Shown here piece by piece: positions 1 through 9,400 of a DNA stretch of 64,000 nt (positions are counted from its first letter, which is position 1; every line of letters starts with the position of its first letter). The stretch lies in assembly GCA_943788055.1 (NCBI GenBank), contig CALSOU010000008.1:1-64000 (forward strand). The letters are read 5' to 3'. Under the pieces are notes generated by a model, which saw nothing but the letters and a program-made list of their open reading frames with translations, was not told where the DNA came from and ran no database searches. This stretch comes from an uncultured Saprospiraceae bacterium. GTDB taxonomy: Bacteria; Bacteroidota; Bacteroidia; Chitinophagales; Saprospiraceae. A program made the position numbers and the translations under genes.

Positions 1-808
1 CAGGAATAACAGAGTGCTTCGATCTTCTTGCTCCGTCATGGCAATATTGACATTCGATTTTATTTAATCCAGCATGAGTTTCGTGAGAAAACTTAATAGG
101 CTGCTCGGGTGCATAACCTTGTTGACGACCTAGAGAAACTGCATTATTAACTGTTGTATATCCTCCAAGTAGCACAAACGCAAAAAGTACGAATCCAATC
201 AACCCCTTACTCGTAAGAATATCCAGAATTGATTTTCGTTCGACAATCGCATCAGGGTTCTCTTTCTTGGTAGCTATAACATTTAGGTTACCAATTACTC
301 TTGCCAAAACTAAAGCAAGAATTGCAAGAAGTCCAAGCAATCCAACGTACAACCAAGGGCTAGTTGCTTCTTCTTCCTCTTCATCTTCGGCTACTACAAC
401 TACACCAGCTTTCACACCATAAGTACCATTGGCTACACCATTGATGTATTCTAAAAGTGATCCTATATCGTCATCTGTTAGGTTAGGATATGCAGTCATG
501 ATGACACCATTGTAAGTCTCCCACAATTCTGTAGCTCGTGGATGACCAGATGCGATCAAAGCTTGTGAATTTCTAATCCATGCATATAAATCAGATTCTG
601 GATAATCAGCCCAACGCTCCTGAACTCCCGCGAGTGCTGGACCAGTCATATTCTTTTGCATGCCCTTATCGTGGCAAGATGCACAATAATTACGGAACAA
701 GGTTTTTCCTGCGTCAGCAGAAACCTGTGCCATCGAAGTGGTTCCATATGCCATGAGAAATACTAAGAGTAGTGATTTCCCGAATGAAGCTAAATTTCTT
801 ATTATCAT
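1..808 (-). CDS. actA: Alternative complex III multiheme cytochrome c (ActA-like), N-terminal part
   Basis: The reading frame starts at an ATG at 808 and runs off the left edge, so only about 269 residues are visible. There is an N-terminal signal segment, then a monoheme cytochrome c domain with heme motif CASCH at about residue 37. An acidic Glu-rich linker, transmembrane segments, and a second domain opening with FSHETHAG and a heme motif CQYCH follow at the cut end. This order of single-heme domain, membrane span and multiheme module matches ActA of Bacteroidota alternative complex III, which oxidises quinol and passes electrons to cytochrome c or an oxidase. The other act genes should lie beyond position 1. 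The family call is from recognition; the number of further hemes cannot be seen. Confidence 0.8.
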   Translation of the reverse strand, partial: MIIRNLASFGKSLLLVFLMAYGTTSMAQVSADAGKTLFRNYCASCHDKGMQKNMTGPALAGVQERWADYPESDLYAWIRNSQALIASGHPRATELWETYNGVIMTAYPNLTDDDIGSLLEYINGVANGTYGVKAGVVVVAEDEEEEEATSPWLYVGLLGLLAILALVLARVIGNLNVIATKKENPDAIVERKSILDILTSKGLIGFVLFAFVLLGGYTTVNNAVSLGRQQGYAPEQPIKFSHETHAGLNKIECQYCHDGARRSKHSVIP

Positions 809-859
809 CGTGTTTGTATGAACTTTAAATTAAGTGTGTTTTTCGTGATCAAAATTTTT

Positions 860-867
860 CAAATTTA
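860..867 (-). promoter_or_regulatory. Bacteroidota -7 box for the ActA operon
   Basis: Read on the minus strand this is TAAATTTG, an exact match to the Bacteroidota -7 consensus TAnnTTTG, about 50 bases upstream of the ActA start. I did not find a convincing -33 element. Assigned by motif and position only. Confidence 0.4.
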
Positions 868-990
868 CTTTACCATGACAAAACACAACATTGCCGCAAA
901 AATAAGTCCCTACCTAAGTTTGCACAATTATTTTCTCTGCCTTTAATTTTATTTAGACAACGTCTAAATAAAATGACTAAATAAACAGCC

Positions 991-1787
991 TCACACAGAA
1001 ACTTTTGCCTTGATGTGAGGATGTGGGTTATAATCAATTAATGTAAAATCGTCATATGTAAAATCCAGTATATTTTGTATTTCTGGATTGATATTCATTG
1101 TCGGGAGCGGTCTTAGATCTCTACTGAGCTGTAATTTCGTTTGCTCAAGATGATCTTTATAAATATGTGCATCACCGAATGTATGGACAAACTCTCCCAC
1201 TTCTAAGTTACACACTTGTGCGATCATCATAGTAAAAAGAGCATAGGAGGCAATATTAAATGGAACTCCTAAAAAACAATCTGCCGATCTCTGAAAAAGT
1301 TGACACGAAAGTTTACCATCCGCGACGTAAAACTGAAACATACAATGACAAGGTGTTAAAGCCATCTTATCAAGTTCACCTACATTCCAAGCATTAATGA
1401 TCATGCGTCCTCGAATCAGGATTCTCTTTTAGTGTATTAATGACCTTCATCAACTGATCTACAGTTTTTACCGTCAGCTCCTTGCCAACTTCGCCACTGC
1501 TTGCCGTATACCGGACCAAGATCACCATTTTCATCTGCCCACTCGTTCCATATTCTGACACCGTTTTCTTGTAGATATTTGACATTAGTATCGCCCTTTA
1601 TAAACCATAAGAGCTCATAAATGATCGATTTTAAGTGAAGTTTCTTAGTTGTGACCATCGGAAAACCTTTAGAAAGGTCAAAACGCATTTGATATCCAAA
1701 GGTGCTAATTGTGCCTGTGCCAGTACGATCTGATTTCTCGACACCATTATCGAGTACGTGCTGCAGTAGGGATAGATATTGACGCAT
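991..1787 (-). pseudogene. thyA: Thymidylate synthase gene with two +1 frameshifts
   Basis: Thymidylate synthase makes dTMP from dUMP using methylene-tetrahydrofolate. The conserved protein is spread over three frames: residues from [10 protein letters not shown] through RSWQGADGK, a middle stretch [18 protein letters not shown], and the catalytic half with [14 protein letters not shown] through the C-terminal [10 protein letters not shown]. One extra base in the A-run (plus-strand 1465-1469) and one near 1408 separate them. Removing exactly two bases gives 264 residues, the length of E. coli ThyA, so nothing else is missing. The start at 1787 is the ATG that begins the family's N-terminus; the open frame extends further up but without similarity. 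As written the product would stop right after the first frameshift, without the catalytic Cys. It may be a true recent pseudogene or two assembly indels. Confidence 0.85.
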
Positions 1788-2582
1788 AAGTGGTAGAAGC
1801 GTGAGTTCGGTTAGCTGCAAAATTAATAACATTTCTAGCCAAAGCAAATGGATAATAAAATAAAATATGATATTTTTTAATGTGTTTATGAAGTCTCTTA
1901 GAACATCTTTGTAATTAGAGATTTACATGTTAAGCTAATTGAATATATGAAATTGCATCTTCTCTTCGTCGGATGCAAATCCAAATAAAAAGTACTCTAA
2001 TAAACTAAATGGAGAGAGGTTGCACTACTTGTCATGAAATGATAAGCTTAGAATTGATTCGCCTTTCGGGCTCAAAGCCCTTAATAATCAATAGTAGGAA
2101 AAGCTACAATTCATTGAATTCCATTAATAAGCGCTTTCTCAAAAGTTAAATTAATTTCAAATCAAATTATCAAAAGTTAAGTTGGATCGAGCGTAAGTCT
2201 GATTCTTTACGAAAAAACAAGGACATAGAATATAAGGAGATAGAAATTGGTACAAAGTTAAAAACGCACTATTAGGATTCACATGGGTAAGTTACTCGGA
2301 AATAGAGCATATTTCTATCTGATATCTTTTCCTGAATATTCGAATTATAAAAAAGTAGTACTGCACATTTAACCAAATTAGATGTCACACATCTCTTTAA
2401 ATGCAAAAGTCTCATAAAGAAAGAGGATTGATTACTCGATATTCTGGACAAATTACTAAATCAGTTTTTTGAATGTCAAAAATTAATAATACCTTTCCGA
2501 GCTGTAAGTAAAAAGTGTTTCACCTTATAGGCGAAATAAAGTACTTGCGAACTTAGACGAAAACAAATCAAACAAACGACAT
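1788..2582. other. Intergenic region without a recognisable gene
   Basis: About 800 bases of very AT-rich sequence between thyA and the symporter gene. I read both strands and found no protein similarity and no RNA gene. The only structure seen is a small GC hairpin near 2070-2085 (GGGCTCAAAGCCC). Confidence 0.5.
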
Positions 2583-4160
2583 ATGAATTTGAAGATGCGC
2601 AGAGTAATGACATTATTGACCCTTCTGGTCATTCCTTTTTTAAGCTATGCAAAAGGTATTGATGAAACGATTAATGAATCATTCAAGCCAATCGCAGATG
2701 CGTGGGGAGGTATAATATTTTATCCAATTACGATTGCTGGCCTTGATGTACCACTGGTAGTAATAATGCTCCTAGGAGCTGCAGGATTCTTCACAGTAGC
2801 GTTTAAGTTTGTTAACATTAAAAATTTTAGTACCGCAATCAATATTGTAAGAGGGAAATATGATGACCTAGACAAGCATGGAAAAGTGGAAAAGGCAATG
2901 GTCAATACACTAGATGGAGACATTCTAGACACAATTAAGATTGAGAGTGATGGTGAAGTAACACATTTTCAAGCACTCACAGCAGCCTTGTCAGGGACGG
3001 TAGGATTAGGTAATATAGCAGGTGTTGCTGTCGCAATATCCCTAGGTGGGCCCGGTGCTACTTTTTGGATGATTATAGCTGGCTTACTTGGAATGTCGTC
3101 AAAATTTGTTGAATGTACGCTCGGTGTGAAATATCGTGACGTAGGAGAAGATGGAACTGTCTATGGAGGTCCGATGTACTACTTGAGCAAAGGTCTAAAA
3201 GAAATGAAGGCAGGTACACTTGGTAAAATACTTGCAGGAATTTTTGCTGTGATGTGTGTTGGAGGATCTCTTGGGGGAGGAAACATGTTTCAAGCAAATC
3301 AAGCTGCCGCGCAATTCAATTCAATGTTGGGAATTACGCACCCATCTGCAGGAGCAATATTTGGTTTGATCCTTGCTGTTTTGGTTGCACTTGTAATCAT
3401 TGGAGGAATTAAGCGAATCGGTTCAGTTACGGAAAAAGTTGTTCCTTTTATGGTAGTATTATATGTTTTAGCAGCAATAATTGTTTTGATTATGCATGCG
3501 GGTGACATACCTGGTGCATTTGGGCAAATCTTCTCTGGAGCTTTTTCTCCTGAAGGAATGAAAGGTGGACTTGTGGGTGTACTTATTGTAGGGTTCCAGC
3601 GAGCAGCATTTTCAAATGAAGCTGGAGTTGGATCAGCAGCGATTGCTCACTCAGCCGTAAAAACAAATTTTGCAGCATCAGAAGGCCTTGTAGCACTTTT
3701 AGAACCATTTATTGACACAGTAATAGTATGTACAATGACTGCTTTAGTGATCATAATTACCAACGGTGATGGTTCAATAATGGAATATGGTGTCAAATCT
3801 CCTGATGGTGTTGTTGCAACTTCAGCAGCATTTGGGTCAGTTCTTTCATTCTTTCCTTATATTCTTACCATAGCGGTAGTACTTTTTGCCTTTTCAACTA
3901 TGCTCTCATGGTCATATTATGGGTTACAGAGTTGGATGTTCCTTTTTGGAAAGAATAAAGCTGCAGATATTTCGTATAAAATAATGTTTTGCCTCTTTAT
4001 TATCGTTGGAGCAGCAATTAGCTTAGGACCAGTAATTGACTTTTCGGATGCGATGATCTTTGCAATGGCTATTCCTAATATCATCGGATGTTTCATACTC
4101 TTTCCAAAAGTTCGTGAAGAGTTGAACAAATACCTAGCTGCCATAAGGGCAAACAAATAA
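2583..4160 (+). CDS. Sodium:alanine/glycine symporter (AGCS family)
   Basis: A 525-residue inner-membrane protein with an N-terminal signal-like segment and roughly ten hydrophobic helices. The AGCS-family blocks are clear: ALSGTVGLGNIAGVAVAI near residue 135, GGPMYYLSKGL near 195, and FSNEAGVGSAAIAHS near 345, which in this family line the Na+ and amino-acid site. The role is sodium-driven uptake of alanine, glycine or a similar small amino acid. The gene stands alone, with 100 bases before folK. The ATG at 2583 is the only sensible start before the first helix. Family call secure; exact substrate not determinable. Confidence 0.93.
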   Translation: MNLKMRRVMTLLTLLVIPFLSYAKGIDETINESFKPIADAWGGIIFYPITIAGLDVPLVVIMLLGAAGFFTVAFKFVNIKNFSTAINIVRGKYDDLDKHGKVEKAMVNTLDGDILDTIKIESDGEVTHFQALTAALSGTVGLGNIAGVAVAISLGGPGATFWMIIAGLLGMSSKFVECTLGVKYRDVGEDGTVYGGPMYYLSKGLKEMKAGTLGKILAGIFAVMCVGGSLGGGNMFQANQAAAQFNSMLGITHPSAGAIFGLILAVLVALVIIGGIKRIGSVTEKVVPFMVVLYVLAAIIVLIMHAGDIPGAFGQIFSGAFSPEGMKGGLVGVLIVGFQRAAFSNEAGVGSAAIAHSAVKTNFAASEGLVALLEPFIDTVIVCTMTALVIIITNGDGSIMEYGVKSPDGVVATSAAFGSVLSFFPYILTIAVVLFAFSTMLSWSYYGLQSWMFLFGKNKAADISYKIMFCLFIIVGAAISLGPVIDFSDAMIFAMAIPNIIGCFILFPKVREELNKYLAAIRANK

Positions 4161-4259
4161 AATTATTCAAACTCATATAAAAGCACCTTAATATTTCAAG
4201 ACGATAGAATCGTCTGAAAATTGAGGTACTTTGTTTTCTATATCTACTTATAAACTTGC

Positions 4260-4742
4260 ATGGATACTTCTCCCATCATTTTACAATTAGGATCTAACTT
4301 AGGAAATCGAGGTTCCAACTTAGCAAGAGCGAGGGGCGAAATATCTAAGAGGTGCAGTATAAAGAAAGTAAGCTCGATATTTGAAACTGAAGCGTGGGGT
4401 AATCAAGATCAATCAAATTTTCACAACCAATTAATTGAAATTGAAACCAAATTAAACCCATTTGCACTACTTAGACTGTGCCTAGAGAGTGAATCACAAC
4501 TGGGGAGAAAAAGAGAAAGGAAATGGGAGCCGAGAATAATTGATATTGACATTATTCTTTATCGTAATATGATTATCTTTAGCCCTGAATTGGAAATTCC
4601 TCATTCTTTATTTCGAGAGCGGCGTTTTGTTTTAGAACCGCTTGCAGAATCTTGGGGAACTGCAGTTGACCCGATTAGCAACTTAGACAGTTCGCAATTA
4701 TTGGATCAATGCGCAGACAATAGTAAAGTCTTACGCATATAA
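4260..4742 (+). CDS. folK: 2-amino-4-hydroxy-6-hydroxymethyldihydropteridine diphosphokinase
   Basis: A 160-residue protein of normal family length. GSNLGNR at residues 11-17 and RIIDIDIILY at 92-101, with the two Mg/ATP-binding aspartates D95 and D97, identify HPPK. This enzyme transfers pyrophosphate from ATP to the pterin alcohol in folate synthesis. The stop lies 3 bases before the next start, so folK and the deoxynucleoside kinase are very likely co-transcribed. An intact folate pathway next to a broken thyA, a folate-consuming enzyme, is worth noting. Confidence 0.95.
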   Translation: MDTSPIILQLGSNLGNRGSNLARARGEISKRCSIKKVSSIFETEAWGNQDQSNFHNQLIEIETKLNPFALLRLCLESESQLGRKRERKWEPRIIDIDIILYRNMIIFSPELEIPHSLFRERRFVLEPLAESWGTAVDPISNLDSSQLLDQCADNSKVLRI

Positions 4743-4745
4743 CTC

Positions 4746-5396
4746 ATGTCAGGAAAAATACCATATAATTATATTGTCATTGAAGGGAACATAGGATCCG
4801 GAAAGACTACTTTTTGTGAAATGATGCAAAAAGAACATAATTGTAGTTTAATTCTTGAAGAGTTTGACGACAATCCATTTCTTCCGATGTTCTACGAAAA
4901 TCCGGAAAAATTTGCATTCACTGTGGAGTTATTTTTTATGACTGAACGTCATAAGCAAATGAGCGGAATTTTGTCAATGCGTAATATGTTTGACGATTTT
5001 GTTCTAGGTGATTACTTCTTTTTGAAAACTCTACTTTTTGCGCGAAAAAACTTAAATGAAGAAGAGTATCGAATCTTTCAGAAGATATTTAAGGTGCTGG
5101 ATTCAAATTTCCCTCAGCCTGATTTAGTTGTATATTTCCACAGAGACGTTGATGTATTAAAGGAGAACATAGAGAAGCGCGGGCGGTCGTACGAAATGAA
5201 TATTTCTAAAGAGTATTTGAAAACTGTACAAGATTCTTACTTTGAGTATTTTCGAAATGTTCTGTCCTACCCTGTTTTGATTTTAGATTTGAAGGACATA
5301 AATTTTGTAGAAAATAAGAAGTACTTTGACTTTATACAGTCCTTATTATGTCAAAAATTTCGTCCGGGCGTACATCGAATATCATTAAATGTCTAG
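4746..5396 (+). CDS. Deoxynucleoside kinase (dNK/dGK family)
   Basis: A 216-residue cytosolic kinase with P-loop GNIGSGKT at residues 14-21, the family's EEFDDNPFLPMFYENP substrate region at about 38-53, and RGRSYE near residue 145. It phosphorylates deoxynucleosides with ATP for nucleotide salvage. It follows folK by 3 bases. Because thyA is broken in this window, salvage of thymidine or other deoxynucleosides may matter more here; that is inference, and base specificity cannot be read from the sequence. Confidence 0.9.
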   Translation: MSGKIPYNYIVIEGNIGSGKTTFCEMMQKEHNCSLILEEFDDNPFLPMFYENPEKFAFTVELFFMTERHKQMSGILSMRNMFDDFVLGDYFFLKTLLFARKNLNEEEYRIFQKIFKVLDSNFPQPDLVVYFHRDVDVLKENIEKRGRSYEMNISKEYLKTVQDSYFEYFRNVLSYPVLILDLKDINFVENKKYFDFIQSLLCQKFRPGVHRISLNV

Positions 5397-5416
5397 TGTT
5401 ATCAAGAATTTAGTTC

Positions 5417-6460
5417 CTAGAATTTTGGACAGGTAATGGGTGATCTGTATTTGGTATTCCGATTAATATACTGAAACGACAATTCAATCGAACCTCTTCG
5501 TGAATTAGCTTGAACAAGTGAAGACGTAGTCACATCATATGAAAGACCAAATAATATAGATTCGTATTCAAAAGTTGTTCCAAATACAATAGACTCCACG
5601 AATTCTTCACCAGCTACGAAACGAGACCAAACACCCGCTCGAAGTGCAATTTCTTTCCAATCCTTGTGTTTATATCTCGCAGTATATCCAGGCATAAACA
5701 TTCTGCTAGATCCTTGAAAATACGTGGCAAAATTAATCATAGAACTCAATTCACGATTATGTGGCAGCTCGGTTCCCGCATGAAATACGTAGAGTCTCTT
5801 CAGCCTAAAGTCACCAAATTCTGTTACCGAAACCCTTGGTTGATTGAGATGGTTGGCTGAAAATCCCGCATAGAAATTATGTCTATCTTTTATTACACCA
5901 TAGTAAAGCAATCCCATACCGAAATCACCGAAAAGAGGCGTACTACCGTTGCCCAAAAGTTCTTCATTTGATGCGGCACCAAAATCTATTGTTCCAGACG
6001 ACTTATTGAATTGGTTACCAAACCACAAATCAGCCAAACTTAAACGATTCTGACCAAAACCTAAACGCAGAGCTCCAACTAGAAAGTGATCAACTGGAGA
6101 ATATGCATTTGTACCAATCTGTTTTATACAGCCTATATTGAAATGTCCATTTTGCTGCAGATAATTACTATTTCCAGCCTGATCTCTAGTAAAGTCTATT
6201 CCATACGTCAAAAAGTCATTTCTTTTGATATGGACTTTACCATCAAATTGTGCTGATAAGGTTCTATAGGAATTATTTCTATGAATTGACGCCCACTGAT
6301 CTCGATAATTCAGCGTCAATCGATTTTGTCCGTCATAGACACCAATTAGAGCAGGATTAAGAATTGCATTTGAGTTATAGAACTGCGAATACGCAGCATC
6401 TTGAGCAAACAATCCAATTTGCACAAATAAACTCAAAATAAATATCAAACATAATCTCAT
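5417..6460 (-). CDS. PorP/SprF family type IX secretion outer membrane protein
   Basis: A 347-residue protein with a signal peptide (MRLCLIFILSLFVQIGLFAQ) followed at once by the family hallmark QFYNSNAILNPALIGVYDG and alternating beta-barrel strands. PorP/SprF proteins sit in the outer membrane and are needed for secretion or surface attachment of a partner with a type B C-terminal domain. Such a partner is directly upstream: the giant adhesin gene ends 4 bases before this start, so the two form an operon and probably a dedicated pair. Confidence 0.92.
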   Translation of the reverse strand: MRLCLIFILSLFVQIGLFAQDAAYSQFYNSNAILNPALIGVYDGQNRLTLNYRDQWASIHRNNSYRTLSAQFDGKVHIKRNDFLTYGIDFTRDQAGNSNYLQQNGHFNIGCIKQIGTNAYSPVDHFLVGALRLGFGQNRLSLADLWFGNQFNKSSGTIDFGAASNEELLGNGSTPLFGDFGMGLLYYGVIKDRHNFYAGFSANHLNQPRVSVTEFGDFRLKRLYVFHAGTELPHNRELSSMINFATYFQGSSRMFMPGYTARYKHKDWKEIALRAGVWSRFVAGEEFVESIVFGTTFEYESILFGLSYDVTTSSLVQANSRRGSIELSFQYINRNTKYRSPITCPKF

Positions 6461-6464
6461 AGTC

Positions 6465-9400
6465 TTATCTGATTAATGTTGTATTACCTGAATAAACTTC
6501 GGCAAAACCATTTGTTAATTCTGCCTTTACATACCAAGTATATACTCCTGGAGGCATTTCTTGATCTCGGAATGTTCCATTCCACCCTAGGTCATCATCA
6601 TTTACTAAGAAATCCTCATTACTATACATCAATTCTCCCCACCTATCGTAGACTTTGAATTCAATGATTTTTACATTTTCACGTCCATAAACTGTCAGGA
6701 TATCATTATTGAAATCACCATTTGGTGTAAACCCAGTTGGAACACGCACGGCATCATCATTAGTAATGTATATATTTATAAAATCTTCCACTAAACATCC
6801 TCTACCGTCGGTAACGACAAGTTGGAAACTAGCCTGCTTAATTGCCTCATAAAATGGATTTAGACAATCATCACAAGATAAGAGGTCTTTGTCGGGAGAC
6901 TTCCACTCAAAACTCAGTGGGTTTTGAAAGTTGGATAGAAGCGGATCAAACTGAAAGTTTTCACCATAGGACAAATATATATCTGGGCCTAGTTCTAATT
7001 CCAGTGCTACTGGGCTAAAAATATCAATATTTTCAATCGAATCTATACAACCATTGGCATCTTTCACATAGAGGGTATATGTGCCCTCCGACAAGCCAAT
7101 CTGCTCGACTGAGCCATTGTATAGGAAATTATCTAAACTATATATATAATTACCGGAACCACCAGAAGCATTTACAATGATACTTCCATCTTGTCCATCG
7201 GCACAGGTAATATTATTCACAGAAGCATCGATCGAAATCGGTGACAAAGGCTGAGCTACTTCAACCGAATCCACAATCTCACAATCATTTGCATCTGAAA
7301 CAGTTACGTAATATAGACCTTCGTCAAGATTTTCTATCACGTCATCAGAGTCACCAGTCGACCAATTGTATGTGTAAGGCAATGTACCGCCATTTGCAAT
7401 CAGTTCAACCTCTCCGTCTTCTTCACCAAAACACAGAACTTCAAATATTCGATAATTCAATGAAATTGGAAATGGATCTTGTATGGAAAATTCTTCAACA
7501 CCAGTACAGCCATTTGTATCAGTAATTGTTACAAGGTATGTCCCAGCTCGTAGATTACTTGCCTCTGGGCCAGTTTGGAAGTTCGTTTTTTGCCCCCATT
7601 GATAACTGTATGGGCTATTTCCTCCAATTCCATTAATCTGGATACTGCCATCATCACCTTGTGCACAATTGATAGAATCAATTACACTAAGTTCAGCTTC
7701 TACTTCTTCAGGTGTATCAATTATGACTGACTGCCTTGCCGTACAGCCAAGTTGATCAGTTACAACTACAAGATAATCTGCACCACCTTTAAGGTTAAGT
7801 GCTTCTTGTGTAGTTTGTAATGGGAATGAATTCCAAAGATATTCATAGTCATTTGGATCTTGGACAACACCATTTACTGTTATTAACTCTACACGAGCTG
7901 AACCATCAAATGACTCAAAACAGAGGGATGTACTCTGACTAGTTTCTATTTCAATTTGAGGACGCTCTATAATCTCGACAGAATCCACCACGAAACAATT
8001 CGAACCATCCACAATTGTAACGTAGTACCATCCGGGTGAAAGCCCATTTATATTAGTAAATTTACTATCGTTACTCCATGTAATATCATACGGTAAAGTA
8101 CCTCCAAAAGGTTGAACTGAAGCTACACCATTTTTTGCCTCAAAACAAACCTCATCATCAGGTGATATGCCAGCCTGAATTCCTTGAAAAGGCTCTATTA
8201 TTTCATATTGTTTCTGAACAGTACAACCAATATCATCTATCAATATTAGCGTATAAACTCCTGCTAAAACATTAATTAAATCTTCTTCATCTGAGGTAAA
8301 TCCGTTTGGACCAATCCAATTGTAAGTGTAGGGTTCAGCACCGCCTGTTACTGTAATCTGCAAAATACCGTCGGCCTCTCCTTTACAAGCAATATTAAAA
8401 ACATCCGTTCCAATAATAATCTGCTCGGGCTCGTCAAGTGTCAAACTATCTACCTTAATGCATCCATTTGCATCGGTTATCTCGATAAAATACTGCCCTG
8501 AATTAATGTCAAAAATATCTTCACTATTTGAGGTGAAGTTGTTTGGACCTGTCCATGAGAAGGTATAAGGCTCTACACCCATGGAAACGGTAATATCGAT
8601 TGAGGCATCATTTGTATTAAAGCACGACTCGAAAACAGCTAAATAATCAATTACTAATTCAACTGGTTCGATAAGCGTAATACATGAGTCAAGTACACAC
8701 CCTTCAGAGTCTTCAAAACTAAAGCAATGAATTCCAGCTGGCAAATCGCTCACTGGTGAAGTGACCACATCATTATTGAGATCAGTGACAGTAATTGCAC
8801 CAGTGCCTCCAGTAACCATCCAACTCACTTCACCATCAGTTAAACCAAAACAACTAACATCTGAATTATCAAAGATTACTTCAATCGCTTCAGGAGCAAG
8901 AATCTCGACACTATCGATGGCTTCACAATTCATATTATCGGTAACTGTCACATAATGCCACCCTGCCGTTAAGTCTAGGACGGGATTATCTGATGATCCA
9001 GTATCCCAGAGTATATCGAATGGCGGATTTCCACCTTGAATGGTGACTTCTGCTTCGCCATCAAGGCTATTAAAACAAGAAATACTAGACCCAGTCACAT
9101 TTGTGACTATCTGTCCTGGCTCTCCAATAATAACTTCCTCGGTCGTACTACAATTATTAATATCTTCTACAGTAACAATATATGTTCCTGCAGCTAGATC
9201 GTTGGCTTGTTGAGTTAATTGATTTAGAGGATCTCCCCAATTATAAAAATATGGACTCGTTCCGCCACCAGGGTTAATAATCCCAATACCAGTACTTGTT
9301 CCAAAACAACTTGCATCCATACTCAAATGATCAGCTGTTAATTCTGGTGGATTATCAAAATCAATTGATTCAACTAGTTCGCATCCATTGGCATCAGTAA

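Noticed and set aside
1394-1585. 63-codon frame as a separate small gene
   Set aside because: Its C-terminal half is simply the middle of ThyA between the two frameshifts.
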